A stretch of 25,230 bases of DNA from Flavobacterium sp. (GTDB taxonomy: Bacteria; Bacteroidota; Bacteroidia; Flavobacteriales; Flavobacteriaceae), in NCBI RefSeq assembly GCF_021151785.1, contig NZ_JAGKWP010000027.1:1-25230 (forward strand), in the 5' to 3' direction. A program made the position numbers and the translations under genes. This document shows positions 15,583-22,547 of this stretch, in pieces (within the stretch, counting starts at the first letter, position 1; each line of letters begins with the position of its first letter). The notes under the pieces are model-generated. The model ran no database searches, had not been told where the DNA came from, and saw nothing but the letters and a program-made list of their open reading frames with translations.

Positions 15583-15777
15583 TTACTTTGTATTTTCGTC
15601 AACTTTTTTTGCCAATTGGTACAATACAACAATAATTATAGCACAAAAAGAAGCTACAATACCGATAAGAGCTACTGTACTTTCGCCTTGTAATGGGTTG
15701 CTGAAATTAATTCGAGTGGCATTAAAACCGATAGTTATCAAAGCTAAAACAATAACTACATAAGTGAAAATTTTCAT
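15583..15777 (-). CDS. Small two-helix membrane protein, function unknown
   Basis: A 64-residue protein with two predicted transmembrane helices (about 4-22 and 34-58) joined by a short polar loop (RINFSNPLQGES) and ending in a charged tail (KKVDENTK). I do not recognise a family. The start is ATG 15777. Its position, 14 bases after marC and 2 bases before the flavoprotein gene, makes it a credible operon member rather than a chance reading frame. Confidence 0.75.
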   Translation of the reverse strand: MKIFTYVVIVLALITIGFNATRINFSNPLQGESTVALIGIVASFCAIIIVVLYQLAKKVDENTK

Positions 15778-15791
15778 TTTAATTATATCTT

Positions 15792-16364
15792 TTAAATAAA
15801 TAATCCTTTAACATTGGCAGCAAATAATTTTACAGCAATAGCTAATAAAATAACACCAAAAACTTTTCTAATGACCCCTAAACCATTATTCCCTAATAAA
15901 CGTTCAATTTTACCTGATGATTTCAATACACCATATACCACAACTACATTAATGATAATGGCAATAATAATATTCGCTTTATCATAAGCGGCGCGTAAAG
16001 ATAAAATTGTTGTCATGGTTCCTGCTCCAGCAATCAAAGGGAATGCAATTGGAACTATCGATGCTGTGGACGGATTGTCCTCTTTGTATAAGCGAATACC
16101 TAAAATCATCTCTAGTGCTAAGAAAAACAAAACAAAAGAACCAGCAACAGCAAATGAATTTGCATCTATACCAATTAACTTTAATATTTCTTCTCCCACA
16201 AATAAAAAGGCAATCATGATAATGGCAGCAACAATAGTTGCTTTTTCAGATTGAATATGTCCCATTTTACTGCGTAAATCAACAATGATAGGAATACTTC
16301 CCACAATATCAATCACGGCAAATAAAATCATACTAATGGTGAAAATTTCTTTCCAATCGAACAT
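15792..16364 (-). CDS. MarC-family integral membrane protein
   Basis: A 190-residue multi-pass membrane protein with about six helices. Family features are the N-terminal SMILFAVIDIVGSIPI block, the FFLALEMILGI stretch and the motif PIAFPLIAGAGTMTTIL. The E. coli members were once linked to multiple antibiotic resistance but their function is unresolved. The start is at ATG 16364 (MFDWKEIFTIS), 16 bases after a -7 element. An upstream extension to 16484 would pass back through this -7 element and overlap the divergent DUF3109 gene. It leads a three-gene minus-strand operon. Confidence 0.9.
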   Translation of the reverse strand: MFDWKEIFTISMILFAVIDIVGSIPIIVDLRSKMGHIQSEKATIVAAIIMIAFLFVGEEILKLIGIDANSFAVAGSFVLFFLALEMILGIRLYKEDNPSTASIVPIAFPLIAGAGTMTTILSLRAAYDKANIIIAIIINVVVVYGVLKSSGKIERLLGNNGLGVIRKVFGVILLAIAVKLFAANVKGLFI

Positions 16365-16380
16365 AATCTTAATTTTTTTG

Positions 16381-16388
16381 CAAATATA
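16381..16388 (-). promoter_or_regulatory. -7 element for the marC operon
   Basis: Minus-strand TATATTTG followed by C matches TAnnTTTG and ends 16 bases before ATG 16364. No -33 TTG is seen. Confidence 0.5.
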
Positions 16389-16462
16389 TGATTTTACCCG
16401 ACTTTTTATTCTTAAAGAAATGATAACATTTTGAATTCTTTTACTAATCAAAAAAATCAAGC

Positions 16463-16470
16463 TACCTTTG
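16463..16470 (+). promoter_or_regulatory. -7 element for the DUF3109 gene
   Basis: TACCTTTG ends 18 bases before ATG 16489. The TTG at 16468 that could be taken as a start codon is part of this element. The divergent marC -7 lies 74 bases away. Confidence 0.5.
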
Positions 16471-16488
16471 TATTTTAATTTCAATTGT

Positions 16489-17055
16489 ATGTTTCAATTA
16501 AATAAAACGATTATTTCTGAAGAAATTTTAGAAAAAGAATTTGTTTGTAATCTTTCTGCTTGTAAAGGAGCTTGTTGTGTAGATGGTGATGCGGGTGCTC
16601 CCCTAACTAAAGAAGAAACGCAGATTTTAGTTGATCTTTATCCTAAAGTAAAACCTTTTTTGCGTCCTGAAGGAATTCAAGCTATAGAAGAACAAGGCGC
16701 TTTTGTAATAGGAACAGATGGCGAGTATGAAACAACTTTAATCGATGGTAAAGATTGTGCTTATGTAATTTTTGATGGTCAAACGGCATTATGCGGTATT
16801 GAACAAGCGTATAATGAAGGAATAGTAAATTGGAAAAAACCGGTTTCTTGTCATTTATATCCTATTCGAGTAAAAGAGTACTCTGATTTTGCTGCGGTAA
16901 ATTACCATAAATGGCATATTTGTTCCGATGCTTGTTCTTTAGGGAAAGAATTACAGGTTCCAGTATATAAATTTGTTAAAGAAGCGCTTGTTCGTAAATT
17001 TGGTGAACAATGGTATGAAGAATTAGAAAAAGTGGCTGAAGAAATGAAAAAATAG
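16489..17055 (+). CDS. DUF3109 family cysteine-rich protein
   Basis: A 188-residue cytoplasmic protein with nine cysteines: C20, C25, C29 and C30 (FVCNLSACKGACC), C90, C102, C121, C145 and C149 (WHICSDACSLG). The arrangement resembles the YkgJ/DUF3109 type of presumed Fe-S or zinc-binding proteins. Other conserved-looking segments are GDAGAPLTKEE, ALCGIEQA and SCHLYPIRV. The molecular function is not known. It begins at ATG 16489 with a -7 element 18 bases upstream, and is followed by a strong terminator. It is a single-gene unit divergent from marC. Confidence 0.88.
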   Translation: MFQLNKTIISEEILEKEFVCNLSACKGACCVDGDAGAPLTKEETQILVDLYPKVKPFLRPEGIQAIEEQGAFVIGTDGEYETTLIDGKDCAYVIFDGQTALCGIEQAYNEGIVNWKKPVSCHLYPIRVKEYSDFAAVNYHKWHICSDACSLGKELQVPVYKFVKEALVRKFGEQWYEELEKVAEEMKK

Positions 17056-17075
17056 CGACTTAAAATCAGTCCTTT

Positions 17076-17120
17076 AAAACGCTCAAATCTGTTGGTTTTT
17101 CAATAGCTTGAGCGTTTTTT
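17076..17120 (+). terminator. Intrinsic terminator after the DUF3109 gene
   Basis: An 11-bp stem, AAAACGCTCAA (17076-17086) pairing with TTGAGCGTTTT (17108-17118), with a 21-base loop and a T run to 17120. Confidence 0.8.
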
Positions 17121-17145
17121 ATTTATAAATGTTGAATTTGTAAAA

Positions 17146-17160
17146 TATTGATATACAATA
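17146..17160. promoter_or_regulatory. Palindromic operator-like site upstream of nrdB
   Basis: TATTG-ATATA-CAATA is a perfect inverted repeat with 5-bp arms, about 165 bases before nrdB. Only the symmetry is seen; a regulator is not identified and AT-rich DNA can produce such sites by chance. Confidence 0.3.
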
Positions 17161-17193
17161 AGATGAATTTGTTATTTTTAAAAATGTTAAAAA

Positions 17194-17205
17194 AACAACT
17201 TTGTT
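17194..17205. repeat. AACAACTTTGTT palindrome upstream of nrdB
   Basis: Perfect 5-bp arms (AACAA/TTGTT) around CT. A related palindrome, ACAAACTTTGT, lies at 17259-17269, on the other side of the putative -7 element. Confidence 0.35.
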
Positions 17206-17227
17206 AAAAACTTCGTCCAATTGTGAA

Positions 17228-17235
17228 TAAGTTTG
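17228..17235 (+). promoter_or_regulatory. Possible -7 element for nrdBA
   Basis: TAAGTTTG is identical to the fbp and hupE-like -7 elements, but it ends 89 bases before the nrdB ATG, unlike the 15-30 bases seen elsewhere. The nearest TTG upstream (17201-17203) is at a 24-base spacing, just outside the usual range. Confidence 0.4.
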
Positions 17236-17258
17236 ACTTTTATTTTCCATTTGATTTA

Positions 17259-17269
17259 ACAAACTTTGT
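17259..17269. repeat. ACAAACTTTGT palindrome in the nrdB leader
   Basis: Perfect 5-bp arms (ACAAA/TTTGT) around a central C. It shares its core with the palindrome at 17194-17205 and would lie within the transcribed leader if the -7 at 17228 is used. Confidence 0.35.
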
Positions 17270-17324
17270 AGAATTCAAATTCAAAAATTTACAAACCAAC
17301 TAAAAATATAAAAATCAAAAGATT

Positions 17325-18302
17325 ATGTCTGTAGTAGAACCCATTTTAGCTGAAAACAAAGATCGATTTGTGATTTTTCCTATCCAACACCATGATATAT
17401 GGGATTTATATAAAAAACAAGAAGCGTGTTTTTGGACAGCTGAAGAGATTGACTTACATCAAGATATTACAGATTGGAATACTAAATTGAATGATGATGA
17501 GCGTTATTTTATTAAGCATATTTTAGCTTTTTTCGCTGCTTCAGACGGAATTGTAAACGAAAATTTAGCTGAAAATTTTGTTAGTGAAGTGCAATATTCA
17601 GAAGCTAAGTTTTTCTATGGATTTCAGTTGATGATGGAAAATATCCATTCTGAAACTTATTCTCTTTTGATTGATACCTATGTAAAGGACGAAAAAGAAA
17701 AAAACATTCTCTTTAAAGCAATTGAAAATTTTCCAGCTATTGCTAAAAAAGCAGAATGGGCATTAAAATGGATTGATTCTCCAAGTTTTGCTGAACGTTT
17801 AATTGCATTTGCTGCTGTGGAAGGTATTTTCTTTTCGGGAGCTTTTTGTTCCATCTATTGGTTGAAAAAGCGAGGTTTGATGCCTGGATTGACGTTTTCT
17901 AATGAGTTGATTTCACGTGATGAAGGTATGCACTGTGATTTTGCAGTTCACTTGCATAATAATCACTTAATTAATAAAGTTTCTAAAGATAGAATTACAG
18001 AAATCATTACTAACGCATTGGATATTGAACGAGAGTTTATCACAGAAAGTTTACCAGTAAGCTTAATTGGAATGAATGCAAAATTAATGACTCAGTATTT
18101 AGAGTTTGTAACAGATCGTTTATTAGTGGAATTAGGATGTAAAAAGGTTTACAACGTTACGAATCCTTTTGATTTTATGGATATGATTTCATTGGAAGGT
18201 AAAACTAATTTCTTCGAAAAACGTGTTGGTGAATATCAAAAAGCTGGAGTGGTAAATAACGATTCAGGGGAAGATAAATTCAGCTTTGATGCTGACTTTT
18301 AA
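17325..18302 (+). CDS. nrdB: Class Ia ribonucleotide reductase small subunit (R2)
   Basis: Houses the diiron-tyrosyl radical that starts reduction of ribonucleotides. The metal ligands are D74 (AASDG), E105 and H108 (ENIHSETY), E166 (VEGIFF), and E200 and H203 (RDEGMH); the radical tyrosine is Y112. Spacing between ligands matches the eukaryotic R2 (31 residues from D74 to E105, 34 from E166 to E200). The stretches FWTAEEIDLHQDITDW, LNDDERYFIKHILAFFAASDG and MENIHSETYSLLIDTY are far closer to human RRM2 than to E. coli NrdB. The 325-residue protein ends in DKFSFDADF, the acidic-hydrophobic tail that docks into the large subunit. nrdA follows after 62 bases, the reverse of the E. coli order. 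Confidence 0.97.
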   Translation: MSVVEPILAENKDRFVIFPIQHHDIWDLYKKQEACFWTAEEIDLHQDITDWNTKLNDDERYFIKHILAFFAASDGIVNENLAENFVSEVQYSEAKFFYGFQLMMENIHSETYSLLIDTYVKDEKEKNILFKAIENFPAIAKKAEWALKWIDSPSFAERLIAFAAVEGIFFSGAFCSIYWLKKRGLMPGLTFSNELISRDEGMHCDFAVHLHNNHLINKVSKDRITEIITNALDIEREFITESLPVSLIGMNAKLMTQYLEFVTDRLLVELGCKKVYNVTNPFDFMDMISLEGKTNFFEKRVGEYQKAGVVNNDSGEDKFSFDADF

Positions 18303-18364
18303 TCTCGTATTATCAAAAATCTAAAAAGAATAAAGACAACTAACCAATTATAATTAAGTAAGTT

Positions 18365-20755
18365 ATGTACGTAGTAAAAAGAGATGGACGCAAAGAACCA
18401 GTATCGTTTGATAAAATTACCGATAGAATTAGAATTTTATGCTATGAACTAAATGAGCGTGTTGATCCTGTTAAAGTGGCTATGCGTGTAATTGAAGGTT
18501 TATATGACGGCGTAACTACTTCAGAATTAGATAATTTAGCGGCTGAAACAGCGGCCTCTATGACAGTTACGCATCCTGATTTTGCTCAATTAGCAGCAAG
18601 AATTGCGGTGTCTAACTTACATAAAAACACAAAAAAATCGTTCTCAGAAACAATGGTAGATTTATACCATTATGTAAACCCAAGGACAGGTAAAAAATCG
18701 CCATTATTAGCAGATGATGTATATGAGGTAATTATGGCTAATGCAGAAAAATTAGATTCTACTATCATTTATAATCGCGATTTTAATTACGATTATTTTG
18801 GATTTAAAACCTTAGAACGTTCTTATTTGTTAAAAATTAATGGTAAAATAGTTGAACGTCCTCAACATATGTTAATGCGTGTTTCCGTAGGTATTCATTT
18901 AAATGACATTGAAGCTGCAATAGAAACGTATGAATTAATGTCTAAAAAATTCTTTACGCATGCAACACCAACCTTATTTAATGCAGGAACACCAAAACCT
19001 CAGATGTCTTCATGTTTCTTGTTGACTATGAAAGATGATAGTATTGACGGTATTTATGATACTTTAAAACAAACGGCTAAGATTTCACAATCCGCAGGTG
19101 GAATTGGATTGTCAATTCATAATGTGCGTGCAACAGGCTCTTATATTGCTGGAACAAACGGTACTTCAAATGGAATTGTTCCTATGCTGCGGGTGTTTAA
19201 TGATACGGCTCGTTATGTGGATCAAGGTGGTGGAAAACGAAAAGGAAGTTTCGCTATTTATGTTGAACCATGGCATGCTGATATTTTTGATTTTTTAGAT
19301 TTAAAGAAAAACCACGGTAAAGAAGAAATGCGTGCACGTGATTTATTTTATGCTATGTGGATTTCTGATTTATTCATGAAACGTGTGGAAGCAGACGGAG
19401 ATTGGACGCTAATGTGCCCGAATGAATGTCCAGGTTTATATGATGTGTACGGAGATGAATTTGAAACGTTATATCAATCATATGAAGCAGCAGGAAAGGG
19501 AAGAAAAACAATCAAAGCTCGTGAATTATGGGAGAAAATATTAGAATCACAAATTGAAACGGGAACGCCTTACATGTTATATAAAGATGCGGCCAATAGA
19601 AAATCGAACCAAAAAAATTTAGGAACTATTCGTTCGTCAAATTTATGTACAGAAATTTTAGAATATACTTCTGAAGATGAAATTGCGGTATGTAATTTGG
19701 CTTCTATTTCACTGCCAATGTTTGTAGAAAACGGACAGTTTAATCATGACTATTTATATAAAGTAACAAAACGAATTACACGTAATTTAAATCGTGTGAT
19801 TGATAGAAATTATTATCCAGTAGAGGAAGCTTACAATTCTAATATGCGTCACAGACCTGTTGGCTTAGGAGTGCAAGGTTTAGCAGATGCTTTCATTATG
19901 TTAAGACTGCCATTCACCAGTGATGAAGCCAAACAATTGAATCAAGAAATCTTTGAAACCATTTATTTTGCAGCAGTAACAGCTTCAATGGAATTAGCAA
20001 AAGAAGAAGGTCCGTATTCTACTTTCAAAGGATCGCCTATATCTCAAGGGGAATTCCAATACAATATGTGGGGATTAAAAGATGAAGAGCTTTCAGGAAG
20101 ATGGGATTGGGCTTCATTAAGAAAAGAAGTAATGGAACATGGGGTGCGCAATTCATTGTTGTTAGCTCCAATGCCTACCGCTTCTACCTCTCAAATTCTT
20201 GGAAATAACGAAGCCTTCGAACCCTACACTTCAAACTTATATACAAGACGTGTATTGTCTGGTGAATTTATTGTGGTAAATAAACATCTGTTGCAGGATC
20301 TAGTCCAATTAGGTATTTGGAACGAAGATTTAAAGCAAGAAATAATGCGTAATAATGGTTCTATCCAAAACATTGAAGGCATTCCGCAGGATATTAAAGA
20401 GTTGTATAGAACCGTTTGGGAAATGAGTATGAGAGACATTATTGATATGTCACGTCAACGTGGCTATTTCATCGACCAATCACAATCTTTAAACTTATTT
20501 ATGGAAGGTGCTACCATTGCTAAATTGAATTCAATGCATTTTTACGCATGGAAATCTGGATTAAAAACAGGTATGTATTATTTACGTACTAAAGCTGCTG
20601 CTAATGCTATTCAGTTTACGGTAGCTAAAAAGAAAGAAACAGAACCAACAGCAGTTCAGGTTGAAGCAGAAGCCATGAGTGCAGAAGAATTTAGAGCGAT
20701 GATTGAGCGTTCTAAAAACGCAGGACCTGAAGATTGTGAAATGTGCGGATCATAA
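18365..20755 (+). CDS. nrdA: Class Ia ribonucleotide reductase large subunit (R1)
   Basis: Catalyses reduction of NDPs to dNDPs. Residues 1-95 or so form an ATP-cone (MYVVKRDGRKEPVSFDKITD), the activity site sensing ATP/dATP. Active-site residues are C217 and C443 (redox pair), with N426, C428 (thiyl) and E430 in SSNLCTEI; the numbering is one below human RRM1 at each position. The radical-transfer tyrosines lie in NLYTRRVLSGEF. The C-terminus is C791-E-M-C794-G-S, the shuttle disulfide, in the same form as eukaryotic R1. Overall the sequence reads as a eukaryote-type R1 and is 796 residues long. It is co-transcribed with nrdB and ends at a good terminator. Confidence 0.97.
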   Translation: MYVVKRDGRKEPVSFDKITDRIRILCYELNERVDPVKVAMRVIEGLYDGVTTSELDNLAAETAASMTVTHPDFAQLAARIAVSNLHKNTKKSFSETMVDLYHYVNPRTGKKSPLLADDVYEVIMANAEKLDSTIIYNRDFNYDYFGFKTLERSYLLKINGKIVERPQHMLMRVSVGIHLNDIEAAIETYELMSKKFFTHATPTLFNAGTPKPQMSSCFLLTMKDDSIDGIYDTLKQTAKISQSAGGIGLSIHNVRATGSYIAGTNGTSNGIVPMLRVFNDTARYVDQGGGKRKGSFAIYVEPWHADIFDFLDLKKNHGKEEMRARDLFYAMWISDLFMKRVEADGDWTLMCPNECPGLYDVYGDEFETLYQSYEAAGKGRKTIKARELWEKILESQIETGTPYMLYKDAANRKSNQKNLGTIRSSNLCTEILEYTSEDEIAVCNLASISLPMFVENGQFNHDYLYKVTKRITRNLNRVIDRNYYPVEEAYNSNMRHRPVGLGVQGLADAFIMLRLPFTSDEAKQLNQEIFETIYFAAVTASMELAKEEGPYSTFKGSPISQGEFQYNMWGLKDEELSGRWDWASLRKEVMEHGVRNSLLLAPMPTASTSQILGNNEAFEPYTSNLYTRRVLSGEFIVVNKHLLQDLVQLGIWNEDLKQEIMRNNGSIQNIEGIPQDIKELYRTVWEMSMRDIIDMSRQRGYFIDQSQSLNLFMEGATIAKLNSMHFYAWKSGLKTGMYYLRTKAAANAIQFTVAKKKETEPTAVQVEAEAMSAEEFRAMIERSKNAGPEDCEMCGS

Positions 20756-20778
20756 TAATATTAAATTTTCAATTTTTT

Positions 20779-20807
20779 AAAACAGCCTTTTTATAAGGCT
20801 GTTTTTT
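20779..20807 (+). terminator. Intrinsic terminator after nrdA
   Basis: An 11-bp stem AAAACAGCCTT (20779-20789) with AAGGCTGTTTT (20795-20805), a 5-base loop TTTAT and a T run. Confidence 0.9.
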
Positions 20808-20811
20808 ATTG

Positions 20812-20828
20812 ACTTAATTCAATTAAGT
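20812..20828. repeat. 17-bp palindrome
   Basis: Perfect 8-bp arms, ACTTAATT and AATTAAGT, around a single C, four bases beyond the T run of the nrdA terminator. It could be an operator for the downstream gene or incidental AT-rich symmetry. Confidence 0.4.
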
Positions 20829-21056
20829 ACATTCTAGGTTCTAATAATAGAAACCAATTCAATTCATGCTGACTTTAAATAATGGATATTTGATTGGTTT
20901 TGATAGCAATGAACGAGAGTTTTTTAACTAAATATAACAATGTGTAACTCGATTATGTTTTACAGTTTGCCAAAATGGATTACTAAATTATCTCGAATTA
21001 CGGTCAATATGTAACTATTGAAAATAGCGAGTGTATGAAAAAGAGAAATAAATTAG

Positions 21057-21064
21057 TAACTTCG
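21057..21064 (+). promoter_or_regulatory. -7-like element for the dGTPase gene
   Basis: TAACTTCG, one base from TAnnTTTG, ends 29 bases before ATG 21094. No clear -33 TTG is present. Confidence 0.4.
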
Positions 21065-21093
21065 TGTTTCAAACTTTAAATTTCCAACATTAA

Positions 21094-22440
21094 ATGATGC
21101 AATGGGAACAATTGTTGTCTCTAAAAAGACAAGGCGACACCAGTAAACGATTACGAAAAGAACAAGATGATACCCGTTTGGGATTTGAAGTAGATTATGA
21201 CCGAATCATTTTTTCTTCCGAATTTAGAATTTTACAAGATAAAACACAAGTTATTCCATTATCCAAAACCGATTTTGTGCATACTCGATTAACGCACAGT
21301 TTAGAAGTTTCGGTGGTAGGTCGTTCCATAGGACGGTTAGTAGGGAAACAAATATTAGAAAAATACCCGCATTTAAAAGAGGTACATGGATATCAATTAA
21401 ATGATTTTGGAGCCATAGTAGCAGCTTCTTGTTTAGCTCACGATATTGGAAATCCTCCTTTTGGACATTCGGGTGAAAAAGCAATAGGGGAGTATTTTGC
21501 CTCCGGAAACGGAATGAAATATAAAGACGAAATGTCGGCTAAAGAATGGCAAGATTTAATAGATTTTGAAGGAAATGCTAATGGTTTTTCGATTTTGACT
21601 TCAAGTAGAGAAGGGGTGGAAGGGGCATTACGTTTGTCATACGCTACTTTAGGAACTTTTATGAAATATCCAAAAGAGAGTTTGCCAAAAAAACCAACAA
21701 CTGCAATTTGTGATAAAAAATATGGTTTTTTTCAACAAGATGTACATTTTTTTCAAGAAGTGGCTTATGAATTAGGTTTAAAAGTAAATAAAGAACTTCC
21801 TGATGTGGGCTATTTTAGACATCCCTTGGCTTTTTTAGTTGAAGCAGCTGATGATATTTGTTATACCATTATTGATTTTGAAGATGGAATAAAATTAGGG
21901 CTTATAGAAGAAGAATTTGCATTGGAATACTTAATTAAGTTGGTGCAAAAATCTATTGATTCTAAAAAGTATAACGAACTTAAAACGAAAGAAGATCGAA
22001 TTAGTTATCTTCGAGCATTAGCCATAGGGAGTTTAATTAATGATGCTGTTCGCTTATTTTTAGAAAATGAAGAAGCTATAATGAAAGGCTCTTTTGAAGT
22101 TTCTTTAATGGAAAAAAGTCAATACAAAGCGCAAATTGATGATATTATAAAGATTAGTGTGAATAAAATTTATCGATCAAAAGAAGTAATTGAAAAAGAA
22201 ATTATAGGTTATAAAGTTATACATGCATTGCTAGATGCTTTCATAACAGCTTATGTAAATCAAATAGTTAAGAAGGAGACTAATTTTGATCGTTTAATTT
22301 TGAATTTATTACCCGAAAAATATCGTGTTGAAAAATCAACAGTTTATAATCAACTTTTAAATATATGTCAGTTTATTTCTCTGTTAACTGATGGCAAAGC
22401 AATTGAACTTTATAAAATTATAAACGCAAATAAATTATAA
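21094..22440 (+). CDS. dgt: dGTP triphosphohydrolase, HD superfamily
   Basis: Hydrolyses dGTP to deoxyguanosine and triphosphate, limiting the dNTP pool. HD-domain metal residues are H68 (HTRLTHSLEV), H116-D117 (AHDIGNPPFGHSGE) and D253/D254 (EAADDICYTI). N-terminal RLRKEQDDTRLGFEVDYDRIIFSSEFRILQDKTQV segments and GNANGFSIL are family-typical. The 448-residue length fits the Dgt branch rather than shorter HD hydrolases. Two adjacent ATGs (21094 and 21097) are possible starts. It lies downstream of nrdBA on the same strand but separated by a terminator and about 290 bases, so it is likely independently expressed although functionally opposed to RNR. Confidence 0.93.
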   Translation: MMQWEQLLSLKRQGDTSKRLRKEQDDTRLGFEVDYDRIIFSSEFRILQDKTQVIPLSKTDFVHTRLTHSLEVSVVGRSIGRLVGKQILEKYPHLKEVHGYQLNDFGAIVAASCLAHDIGNPPFGHSGEKAIGEYFASGNGMKYKDEMSAKEWQDLIDFEGNANGFSILTSSREGVEGALRLSYATLGTFMKYPKESLPKKPTTAICDKKYGFFQQDVHFFQEVAYELGLKVNKELPDVGYFRHPLAFLVEAADDICYTIIDFEDGIKLGLIEEEFALEYLIKLVQKSIDSKKYNELKTKEDRISYLRALAIGSLINDAVRLFLENEEAIMKGSFEVSLMEKSQYKAQIDDIIKISVNKIYRSKEVIEKEIIGYKVIHALLDAFITAYVNQIVKKETNFDRLILNLLPEKYRVEKSTVYNQLLNICQFISLLTDGKAIELYKIINANKL

Positions 22441-22494
22441 TTTACACATATTGCATAACAGGTGTTAAATATTATGAAATAGTTAAAAAATATT

Positions 22495-22523
22495 TTGTTT
22501 TAAAATATAAAACATTAATTTTG
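22495..22523 (+). promoter_or_regulatory. Promoter for the M36 metalloprotease gene
   Basis: TTG at 22495-22497 (within TTTTG), an 18-base spacer and TAATTTTG at 22516-22523, matching both boxes of the flavobacterial consensus. The -7 ends 24 bases before ATG 22548. This is one of the three two-box matches in the window. Confidence 0.65.
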
Positions 22524-22547
22524 AGCATCTAAACTAAATCTTAACTT

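Larger units (their letters stand above)
20808..21093. other. Non-coding stretch between nrdA and dgt
   Basis: About 286 bases with no credible gene; the longest small reading frames are around a dozen codons. Just after the terminator it holds a 17-bp palindrome (ACTTAATT-C-AATTAAGT, 20812-20828) and an imperfect hairpin (GGTTCTA at 20837-20843 with TAGAAACC at 20848-20855, one bulge). Near its end is the TAACTTCG element at 21057. Nothing else is recognised. Confidence 0.6.

Noticed and set aside
16007..16254. Two plus-strand reading frames inside marC
   Set aside because: Both are antisense to a well-supported MarC gene and show no recognisable domain.
17146..17160. NrdR box
   Set aside because: The site is symmetrical and AT-rich but does not fit the 16-bp NrdR consensus as I know it, and no second box at helical spacing is present. 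Kept only as an unassigned palindrome.
19098..20439. Short reading frames within nrdA on both strands
   Set aside because: They overlap a gene with complete active-site conservation and have no features of their own.
21251..21484. Minus-strand 77-codon frame within dgt
   Set aside because: Antisense to the HD motif region of dgt; no start signal or family similarity.
22431..22444. TAAATTATAATTTA palindrome over the dgt stop codon
   Set aside because: It is made only of A and T, has no loop or T run, and such symmetry is expected by chance in this composition.
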